Notes under the pieces: generated by a model
The model's input: only the letters and a program-made list of their open reading frames with translations
What the model was told of the DNA's origin: nothing
Database searches by the model: none
Shown here: positions 1-5,286 of the stretch, piece after piece
Layout: every line of letters starts with the position of its first letter
Position numbering within the stretch: the first letter of the stretch is position 1
Assembly: GCA_016789785.1 (NCBI GenBank)
Contig: JAEUQE010000279.1
Coordinates: forward strand, 4,909 to 10,194
Source: Bryobacterales bacterium
Lineage (GTDB): Bacteria > Acidobacteriota > Terriglobia > Bryobacterales > Bryobacteraceae
Length of the DNA stretch: 5,286 nucleotides
Reading direction: 5' to 3'
Position numbers and translations under genes: made by a program

Positions 1-3000
1 GTCGTCACCGGAGCGAAGATTACCATTTCCAGCCCGAACGTACCGCAGCCGCTGGAAACAGTTTCGGATGATTCAGGCAACTTCATATTTCCCCAGGTGC
101 CGATCGGGACGTATCTGCTCACGGCCACCAAGGCCGGGTTTAGCACGGTGAGGCAGCAAAACCTGGTCGTGAAGCTGGGTTCCCGTTTGAGCTACTCCCC
201 GCGCTTGGAAGTGGGGCAAATCAGCCAGATTGTGGAGGTGACGGACGCAGCGGAATCGCTGGACGTGACCTCCAGCCGTACCTCGACCAACATCACATCG
301 AGGACTTTTGACAACTTACCGAAGGGACGCACGTTCAATTCGATTCTGCTGCTCGCCCCGGGCGTGCGGCAGGAGACAAAGAACGGCGGGGCGGGCGTTG
401 GCGGGTTCCAGGTCGACGGCGCAAGCGGCTCCGAAAACTCATTCATCGTGGACGGCGTCGACGTGTCGGACGTCCGCCGGGGTTCGCTGCGCCAGCAGTC
501 GGCAATTCCGCTGGAGTTTGTACAGGAAGTCCAGGTGAAAAGCGGCGGCTTCGAAGCGGAGTTCGGCGGTGCGACCGGCGGCGTGATCAACGTGGCCACC
601 AAGGGCGGCACGAATGAGTATCACGGGCAGGCGTTCTTCCAGTTCACCAACAGCGGCCTGAACGCCGGCGACCGCGGTTACTGGCAGCGCTCGGTGGCGA
701 ATGCCGCCGTGGCGGAGTTTTTCAAGCCCAAAGAAGATGACTACCGGATCCTCTATCCTGGCGGTGTGATTGCGGGGCCGATCCTCAAGAACCGCTTGTT
801 CTTCTTCGGCAGCTTCGCGCCTGAGCTCGAACGTACAACCCGCAACATCGCATACGCGGCCGGCGCCCGTTCTTTTGAACAGGATCAGAAGCGCTACTAC
901 GGTCTCGGACGTCTCGATTTCGCCCCGACCACGAGGCTGCAGGTCAACAGTTCATTCATCTGGTCGCCGACGAAGATCATCGGCTACCTGGCGAGCCGCG
1001 ATTCCCGCCTGGCGGCGCCTTCGCAGAATCTGGGAATCCAGGGCGGCTATGCGCCGGTCAAGGCTTTCACCAGTTCCGTGGTGTACACGCTGACTTCCAA
1101 GCTGGTGGTCAGCGGCCGCTACGGCTACCGGTATATGAACGACAAGGGCGGCAGCGGCGCCGTGGGCGGCAACTACGGCTTGTCGACCCTCCCATTCATC
1201 ACCTATAACAACTCTGCTCAGGCCATTACGGGTTTGCCCCCGGAACTGCGTCAAGGTACCGGGTATCGCAACGTGAACAGCACGCTGGCCAACCTGAGGG
1301 ACATCACCACACGCAACAACTTGTATCTGGATGCCAGCTACACGACGGGGCGCCACACGTTCAAGGGCGGCTACAATCTGGCCCGCCTCAGCAACGACAC
1401 GCTCAACGACTACACCAACGGACGTTTCGTCATGTATTGGAACGAGGCGTTTTCGCGCGCCAGTGTTCAAAACGTAAGAGGTACTTACGGCTACTACATC
1501 TGGGAAGACGGCGTGAAGAACACGGGTAACGTGAACAGCCGCAACCAGGGTTTCTATCTCCAGGACGCTTGGCGTGTGAATGCACGCTTGACCCTTAACC
1601 TCGGTGTTCGCTTCGAGAACGAGTTCCTGCCGCCCTACAAGCCAATCGTCAACGGCCGCAAGGTCGCGAACCCGGTTTCTTTCGATTGGGGTTCAAAGAT
1701 CGCCCCCCGCATTGGCGGCGCCTACGATCCACTGGGCGACGGCAAGTGGAAGATCTACGGCAGCTACGGGCTGTTTTACGATGTTCTCAAGTACGAAATC
1801 GCGCGCGGTTCGTTCGGGTCCGATGTCTGGGTAAGCAATGTCTACAAACTGGATAACCTGAACCTGTTGTCGCTCGGCAATACCACGCCGGGAGCGTTGG
1901 GTGAGCGGATTACCAGCTACGATAACCGCACCCTGCCGATCAACGCAGCGGGCGAAATCGAAGGCATTGATCCGAACCTCAAACCTTTCTCAACGCGGGA
2001 ATTCACGGTTGGCGTCGATCGCGCCCTGGCCTCCCGGCTGGTGGCGGGCGTCCGATACACGCGACGTGATCTCCGCAAGGCCATCGAAGACATCGGCGTG
2101 CTGGATGCGGAAGGCAGCGAAGTCTACCTCACCGGCAACCCGGGCTTCGGCCTTACTCGCAATACCAAGTCCGAGTACGGCGGGAAGACCCCGAACGGCC
2201 AGGAGTTTCTCGTTCCGAAGGCGGTTCGGCGGTATGACGGCGTCGAATTCCGTCTGCAAGGGCAGACTCGCAGCCTCACCTATATCGGCAGCTACACGTG
2301 GAGCCGGCTCTACGGCAACTACTCGGGGGCGGCCAATTCCGACGAGTCGGGCCGCAGCGACCCGGGCGTTTCCCGCGCGTTTGACCTTCCTTATTACTAC
2401 TTCGACGCGACCGGCAGCCAGCAGAACGTCCTCGGCCCCTTGGGTACGGATCGGCCACACACCTTCAAGTTCTTCGGCAGCTATGACATGAAGTCGAAGG
2501 CCGGTTTGAGCACTCTGGGCTTGAACCAGATTGCTTACTCCGGTACGCCCGACTCGACGAGCATCATTTTCCTCTCCGCGCCCACGTTCCCATTTGGCCG
2601 CGGCGACCTCGGCCGGACACCGGTCCTCACGCAAACGGATTTGTCGTTCTCTCACACCTTCAGTTTCACTGAACGCCTGAAGGCGAAGTTCGACTTCAAC
2701 GTGATCAATCTATTCAACCAAGCGGCCGTAATCTCACGCACCACACAGATGAACCGATCCGGGGCCATCTCGGATGCCGCACTCCCGCTGTCGAAGTTCT
2801 TTGCTGGTTACAACCCGCAGACTTACTTGAGCCAGAATGGCGGCGTCGTGAATGGTGTCAGCACCATTCCCGTGAATCCGATCTACCGCCTTCCGGCCGG
2901 CAACTATCGCAACGGCGGCGGCCCCGACGGGACCGCTGACCGGTTGTCGAGCGCATTTGCCGCCAGCTTCCCGGGGTTTGGAGCTTATCAGGATTTCCGC

Positions 3001-3033
3001 GCGATCCGGTTAGGCTTCAAGTTCATTTTCTGA
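1..3033 (+). CDS. TonB-dependent receptor, Oar-like, with N-terminal CarboxypepD_reg-like domain (5' partial)
   Basis: An outer-membrane receptor/transporter predicted to take up a large or scarce ligand using TonB energy; the ligand is unknown. The frame is open from base 1, giving 1010 visible residues, so the GTG at 97 is an internal valine and not the start. Aligned with the paralog at 3881, roughly 37 N-terminal residues (signal peptide and first strands) are missing. Residues 1 to about 75 are the end of a regulatory-like beta-sandwich (SGNFIFPQVPIGTY, then AGF, then the LEVGQ linker). Residues about 103-204 are the plug, with LPKGRTF, APGVR, FQVDG, SENSFIVDG and FGGATGGVINV. The rest is beta-barrel with many alternating aromatic strands; VINLFN at 901-906 is the motif common near the end of these barrels. 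The protein ends in GFKFIF, a C-terminal aromatic typical of BAM-assembled barrels. The family call is firm; substrate and taxon are not. Confidence 0.93.
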   Translation, partial: VVTGAKITISSPNVPQPLETVSDDSGNFIFPQVPIGTYLLTATKAGFSTVRQQNLVVKLGSRLSYSPRLEVGQISQIVEVTDAAESLDVTSSRTSTNITSRTFDNLPKGRTFNSILLLAPGVRQETKNGGAGVGGFQVDGASGSENSFIVDGVDVSDVRRGSLRQQSAIPLEFVQEVQVKSGGFEAEFGGATGGVINVATKGGTNEYHGQAFFQFTNSGLNAGDRGYWQRSVANAAVAEFFKPKEDDYRILYPGGVIAGPILKNRLFFFGSFAPELERTTRNIAYAAGARSFEQDQKRYYGLGRLDFAPTTRLQVNSSFIWSPTKIIGYLASRDSRLAAPSQNLGIQGGYAPVKAFTSSVVYTLTSKLVVSGRYGYRYMNDKGGSGAVGGNYGLSTLPFITYNNSAQAITGLPPELRQGTGYRNVNSTLANLRDITTRNNLYLDASYTTGRHTFKGGYNLARLSNDTLNDYTNGRFVMYWNEAFSRASVQNVRGTYGYYIWEDGVKNTGNVNSRNQGFYLQDAWRVNARLTLNLGVRFENEFLPPYKPIVNGRKVANPVSFDWGSKIAPRIGGAYDPLGDGKWKIYGSYGLFYDVLKYEIARGSFGSDVWVSNVYKLDNLNLLSLGNTTPGALGERITSYDNRTLPINAAGEIEGIDPNLKPFSTREFTVGVDRALASRLVAGVRYTRRDLRKAIEDIGVLDAEGSEVYLTGNPGFGLTRNTKSEYGGKTPNGQEFLVPKAVRRYDGVEFRLQGQTRSLTYIGSYTWSRLYGNYSGAANSDESGRSDPGVSRAFDLPYYYFDATGSQQNVLGPLGTDRPHTFKFFGSYDMKSKAGLSTLGLNQIAYSGTPDSTSIIFLSAPTFPFGRGDLGRTPVLTQTDLSFSHTFSFTERLKAKFDFNVINLFNQAAVISRTTQMNRSGAISDAALPLSKFFAGYNPQTYLSQNGGVVNGVSTIPVNPIYRLPAGNYRNGGGPDGTADRLSSAFAASFPGFGAYQDFRAIRLGFKFIF

Positions 3034-3035
3034 GC

Positions 3036-3096
3036 GCTAACCGCGCGGCATTGATTCCAGGGAAGATTCACCGATTTTCCTTGGAGAGCGGTTAGC
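3036..3096 (+). repeat. Two-part inverted repeat directly after the receptor stop codon
   Basis: The outer arms GCTAACCGC (3036-3044) and GCGGTTAGC (3088-3096) are perfect 9-bp complements. Inside them CCAGGGAAGA (3057-3066) pairs with TTTTCCTTGG (3075-3084) over 10 positions, two of them G-U, around an 8-nt loop. An asymmetric internal loop of 12 and 3 nt separates the two stems. The structure starts 2 nt after the stop codon. No T run follows it, so it does not look like a classical intrinsic terminator. It may be a 3' UTR stabilising fold or a Rho-independent helper; that role is inference. Confidence 0.6.
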
Positions 3097-3160
3097 CGGA
3101 CGGTTCGCGGCAGGATCATCGACTGAAGAGCGGACGGGCGTCACCATGCCTGCACGATCG

Positions 3161-3197
3161 AAAGGCCTCCCTTTGAAAGGGGGGCCTTTTTCTTTCT
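3161..3197 (+). terminator. Intrinsic (Rho-independent) transcription terminator
   Basis: The arm at 3161-3173 (AAAGGCCTCCCTT) pairs with 3177-3189 (AAGGGGGGCCTTT) over 13 bp with a single G-U, closing a 3-nt TGA loop. The T-rich tract TTTTTCTTTCT follows at 3187-3197. It lies about 130 nt after the receptor stop codon and would end that transcript before the sulfatase remnant. The tract on the opposite side is AAA only, with no long A run, so termination is expected mainly on the + strand. Confidence 0.88.
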
Positions 3198-3220
3198 CCC
3201 GGCATATCGATTATTTCGAC

Positions 3221-3231
3221 TAACTAACTAA
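3221..3231 (+). repeat. Short tandem TAAC repeat giving stop codons in all three frames
   Basis: TAACTAACTAA carries TAA at 3221, 3225 and 3229, one in each forward reading frame. It sits between the terminator and the first sense codons of the sulfatase remnant, so no translation from upstream can enter the remnant. At this size it may be chance or slippage of a 4-bp unit. Confidence 0.55.
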
Positions 3232-3605
3232 GCTTCGCTTGTCCCGGCACCAGGCTGGGAATTCGGGTTCCATTCTGGCCGCCGCGGACATGCACCTGCC
3301 CGAGAATATCGACTTCGACGGCATCAACCTGCTCCCCTCCCTGACCGGTAGAAATCGCCCTGCACCGCACGAAACTCCGTTCTGGCGATGCGGCAACGTC
3401 CGCGTGGTGCGCAAGGGCCAGTGGAAGTTGATCGAGTTCGGCCCGGACCCTTCCGAAATGACCGGATTGTCCACAGTCGAGTTTCGCTTGTGAACGAATT
3501 GCGAACCTTCTGGAAGAACTGGAGCATCCATTGGCTCCGCCCCCTGGCCTCCAAGATTCCGGGAGGTCACCAGTATATCAACACACTCTCAACTGGGAAC
3601 GATAG
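3224..3605 (+). pseudogene. C-terminal remnant of a formylglycine-dependent sulfatase, frameshifted
   Basis: Sulfatases of this type remove sulfate from sugars or other esters, often in the periplasm. Only the C-terminal end is here. In the frame of 3224-3493 the product reads SILAAADMHLPEN, DFDGINLLPSLTG, APHETPFW, then VRKGQWKLIEFG and DPSEMTGLS, the usual order of conserved blocks near the end of the alkaline-phosphatase fold in sulfatases. The frame hits TGA at 3491-3493, and a plausible C-terminal helix (ERIANLLEELEHPLAPPPG) continues one frame over from 3492 to a TAG at 3603-3605. A frameshift between about 3470 and 3492 is therefore likely. The segment between WKLIEFG and DPSEM also looks short, since family members usually have an LYDL-type block there, so a small internal deletion is possible. 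The catalytic C-x-P/A-x-R motif and the N-terminal two thirds are absent. No credible start or ribosome site precedes it, and stops lie in all frames just upstream. The sulfatase call is from recognised motifs; the frame repair is inference. Confidence 0.78.
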
Positions 3606-3713
3606 AGCCACATGCAAGTGGTGCCTGTAGCATTATCCAACACAGCTGCCCACGCGCGAGCAAAATCGTACCCCACTGAAGTGTGGTGTGATACGTTCGG
3701 GTGACATTCGAGG

Positions 3714-3742
3714 GAACAATTCAGCTTAACAAGTGTTACACT
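3714..3742 (+). promoter_or_regulatory. Weak promoter/operator candidate for the second receptor
   Basis: TGTTACACT (3734-3742) fits the extended -10 pattern TGnTAnnnT. A poor -35 match, GAACAA, lies 17 nt upstream at 3714-3719. The same bases hold two overlapping dyads, AACA-AG-TGTT (3728-3737) and AGTGT-T-ACACT (3732-3742), which could be an operator. It would give a 5' UTR of roughly 130 nt. The match is weak and other starts are possible. Confidence 0.27.
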
Positions 3743-3838
3743 GCTGCCATTAGTTTTTCTTTTCTTGGTGGTGTGTTGTGGGTTCCGGGCCGGCTTGGTC
3801 GCCTTCGGTTCGTGGTCCCCTTCGCACATGGAATGCAG

Positions 3839-3856
3839 GTGCCGCAGGTGCGGCAC
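3839..3856 (+). promoter_or_regulatory. Perfect hairpin in the 5' leader
   Basis: GTGCCGC (3839-3845) and GCGGCAC (3850-3856) form a perfect 7-bp stem, six of its pairs G-C, with the loop AGGT. It ends 13 nt before the Shine-Dalgarno site. No T run follows, so it is not a terminator. The loop side also belongs to a short direct repeat (GCAGGTGC then GCAGGTGC with a 1-nt offset, 3836-3851). It could tune mRNA stability or ribosome access; the role is inference. Confidence 0.5.
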
Positions 3857-3869
3857 AATTGTCCATTCT

Positions 3870-3875
3870 GGAGGG
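3870..3875 (+). promoter_or_regulatory. Shine-Dalgarno site that decides between two adjacent ATG codons
   Basis: GGAGGG lies 5 nt before the ATG at 3881 but only 2 nt before the ATG at 3878. Normal spacing favours 3881. The two choices differ by a single methionine. Confidence 0.75.
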
Positions 3876-3880
3876 AAATG

Positions 3881-5286
3881 ATGAAATCGAGTCGAGCATT
3901 GCTCGCAGTGGCGGCGTGTCTTTTCGGCGTCGCATTCTCACAGGAACGTACCGGCAAAATCGAGGGTCTGGTCACGGACCCCAGCGGTTCCGCTGTGCCC
4001 CTTGCCGAGGTTGAGGTCTCCGGACCCGCCTTGCCACAGGCGCAGAAGACTAAGACCGATGGCGCCGGCGCTTATTTATTCCCCTCGCTCCCGCCGGGAA
4101 CTTATGCAGTCTCGGTAAAGGCGCAGGGCTTTTCTCAATTCAAAGCTTCAAACGTATTACTCAACGTAGGACGTACCATCCGTGTCGATGCCCGAATGGA
4201 AGTGGGCGCGGTCTCGGAGAGCGTAGTAGTCAGCGGAGAGGTGCTATTGGTCGACACAGCCAATACCACCGTGCAAACCAACGTCACCGCCGAACTCTAC
4301 GACAAGTTACCCAAGGGACGTAGTTTCGATTCCTTGATCGTGATGGCGCCGGGCGTGCGCCGCGAGCCCAAGTCGGGCGGATTCCAAGTGGATGGCTCCA
4401 GCGGTTCGGAGAACTCGTTTGTTGTGGACGGAATTGAAGTCACCAGCATCCAAACCGGAGAGCTCACCCGCCAAAGCAAGGTGCCGATTGAGTGGATCTC
4501 GGAAACAAACGTCAAGTCGTCGGGCTTTGACGCGCAGTATGGCGGTGCAATCGGAGGCGTGGTTGCGGCCACCACACGCTCCGGCGGCAACGAGTTTCAC
4601 GGCCAGGCTTCGCTCTACCTGATGACGGACGGCATGAACGCCGGACTGGCCAGCCCGATCGTTGGAGACCGCCGCGCGAGCCTCAGGCTGAACCCGGTGG
4701 ACGATGCGATCGGCGAGTACTTCTTCAATAAGAAAGATGGTTACCGGATGCTGAATCCGGGCTTCCGCGTGGGCGGCCCCATCAAGAAGGACATGGTGTG
4801 GTTTTTCCTCAGCGCGTACCCGGAGTTCCATAATATCGACCGCACGGTAACTTATCTGCGGCCGGTAGAGACGCGAAGTTACACGAGAAAGGACCGACAG
4901 GACTTCACGCTGGCCAAGATCGACTTACAGCCGTTCTCCAAGCTCCGCACGAACTTCAGCTACTTCTACAATCCCTACAAGGTGAACGGCCTGCTCCCAA
5001 CCTACCAGGGGACCGACGCGATCACCACACCCTGGGCCGACCGTGGACTCCGCCGCCCCGCAACCGGCTTCGGCTACCAGGCGGACTACACGGTCACCTC
5101 GAAGTTGGCGGCCAGCGTCTTCGGCGGCTATCAGTACAACAACAACAAGGACTACGGCATTCCCCGCGGCACGCGCTACCGGTATGCGAACGGAAACGCA
5201 GCGGTGGCCGGTGTGCCGTCCAACCTCATCGGTCCCGCCGGAAACTTCACGCCGGACAACCGCCAAACCGTGCAGGATATCTTCAC
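3881..5286 (+). CDS. TonB-dependent receptor, Oar-like, paralog of the upstream receptor (3' partial)
   Basis: A second outer-membrane TonB-dependent receptor, cut by the window end after 468 codons with no stop. The ATG at 3881 is chosen over the one at 3878 because of ribosome-site spacing. Residues 1-20 are a signal peptide: MKSSR, then a hydrophobic core ALLAVAACLFGVAF, with likely cleavage near S20/Q21. Residues about 25-105 are a CarboxypepD_reg/CnaB-like domain (GKIEGLVTDPSG, YLFPSLPPGTY, AQGF, then the MEVGAVSESVVV linker). Residues about 137-240 are the plug, with LPKGRSF, APGVR, FQVDG, SENSFVVDG and YGGAIGGVV. The barrel begins afterwards (HGQASLYL, GYRMLNPGFRVGGPIKKD). The plug closely tracks the receptor at 1-3033 while the barrel is more diverged, so this is a tandem paralog. 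In-frame sense codons continue to the last base, so there is no sign of breakage. The full length should be near 1000 residues by analogy with its neighbour. The ligand is unknown. Confidence 0.92.
   Translation, partial: MKSSRALLAVAACLFGVAFSQERTGKIEGLVTDPSGSAVPLAEVEVSGPALPQAQKTKTDGAGAYLFPSLPPGTYAVSVKAQGFSQFKASNVLLNVGRTIRVDARMEVGAVSESVVVSGEVLLVDTANTTVQTNVTAELYDKLPKGRSFDSLIVMAPGVRREPKSGGFQVDGSSGSENSFVVDGIEVTSIQTGELTRQSKVPIEWISETNVKSSGFDAQYGGAIGGVVAATTRSGGNEFHGQASLYLMTDGMNAGLASPIVGDRRASLRLNPVDDAIGEYFFNKKDGYRMLNPGFRVGGPIKKDMVWFFLSAYPEFHNIDRTVTYLRPVETRSYTRKDRQDFTLAKIDLQPFSKLRTNFSYFYNPYKVNGLLPTYQGTDAITTPWADRGLRRPATGFGYQADYTVTSKLAASVFGGYQYNNNKDYGIPRGTRYRYANGNAAVAGVPSNLIGPAGNFTPDNRQTVQDIF

Larger units (their letters stand above)
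3606..3877. other. Non-coding leader region upstream of the second receptor
   Basis: No reading frame here on either strand shows recognisable protein character. The region has lower GC than its neighbours up to about 3770, including a T-rich patch (TTTTTCTTTTCTT at 3754-3766), and becomes GC-rich afterwards. It contains overlapping small dyads near 3728-3742, a perfect hairpin at 3839-3856 and the ribosome binding site of the next gene. It most likely carries the promoter and 5' UTR of the receptor at 3881. Confidence 0.6.

Noticed and set aside
97..99. GTG as the start codon of the first receptor
   Set aside because: The frame is open to base 1, and the codons before it encode the matching part of the regulatory-like domain seen in the second receptor. 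No ribosome site precedes it.
952..1470. Long minus-strand reading frame (172 codons) inside the first receptor
   Set aside because: It lies wholly antisense to a firmly identified gene, has no recognisable motif, and is expected from GC-rich codon bias.
1990..2655. Minus-strand reading frame of 221 codons inside the first receptor
   Set aside because: Same reasons: an antisense shadow with charged, low-complexity composition and no domain.
3206..3263. Restriction-type hexamers ATCGAT, AAGCTT and GAATTC beside a three-frame stop, suggesting vector or cloning artefact
   Set aside because: The sites are spaced irregularly, GAATTC is inside the sulfatase reading frame, and both flanks look like native genomic sequence. 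Chance is the simpler explanation, though an assembly check would settle it.
3161..3605. Insertion sequence or transposon around the sulfatase scar
   Set aside because: No transposase fragment and no terminal inverted repeats are visible. Only short direct repeats are present, which is too little to call a mobile element.
3578..3856. Minus-strand small ORF of 92 codons in the leader region
   Set aside because: No recognisable motif, no clear ribosome site, and it runs across the remnant end and the leader hairpin. Not supported as a gene.
4307..4831. Minus-strand reading frame of 174 codons opposite the second receptor
   Set aside because: The + strand frame here encodes the conserved plug and the start of the barrel, so the antisense frame is a shadow.

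Overview
The window looks like a chromosomal piece of a GC-rich Gram-negative soil-type bacterium, most likely an Acidobacteriota of the Solibacter/Bryobacter kind. That assignment is an inference. It rests on two very large Oar-like outer-membrane receptors, each with an N-terminal carboxypeptidase-regulatory-like (CnaB-type) domain ahead of a TonB plug and barrel, lying around a sulfatase remnant. Such receptor families are greatly expanded in those genomes. No marker gene is present to fix the taxon.

Layout, all on the + strand. (1) Positions 1-3033 hold a nearly complete TonB-dependent receptor. Only its signal peptide and the first part of its regulatory-like domain lie outside the window. 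(2) Positions 3034-3223 are non-coding. They hold a long two-part inverted repeat just after the stop codon, a convincing intrinsic terminator at 3161-3197, and a short TAAC-type repeat that places stop codons in all three frames. (3) Positions 3224-3605 hold the decayed C-terminal end of a formylglycine-type sulfatase. It has no start and no catalytic part, and the frame breaks near 3470-3492. (4) Positions 3606-3877 are a non-coding leader with a weak promoter/operator candidate, a perfect 7-bp hairpin and a Shine-Dalgarno site. (5) From 3881 to the window end is the 5' part of a second receptor, paralogous to the first, with its signal peptide intact. It has no stop codon inside the window.

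The two receptors would sit in the outer membrane and import a ligand with energy from TonB/ExbBD. The ligand cannot be read from the sequence. The sulfatase scar hints that the locus once served a sulfated glycan or sulfate ester, but the enzyme copy here is dead. The terminator and the separate leader suggest the receptors are transcribed as separate units, not as one operon.

I see no mobile element, CRISPR array, RNA gene or clearly new system. The points most worth checking are the tandem receptor duplication with a broken sulfatase between its copies, and the structured non-coding DNA on either side of that scar.
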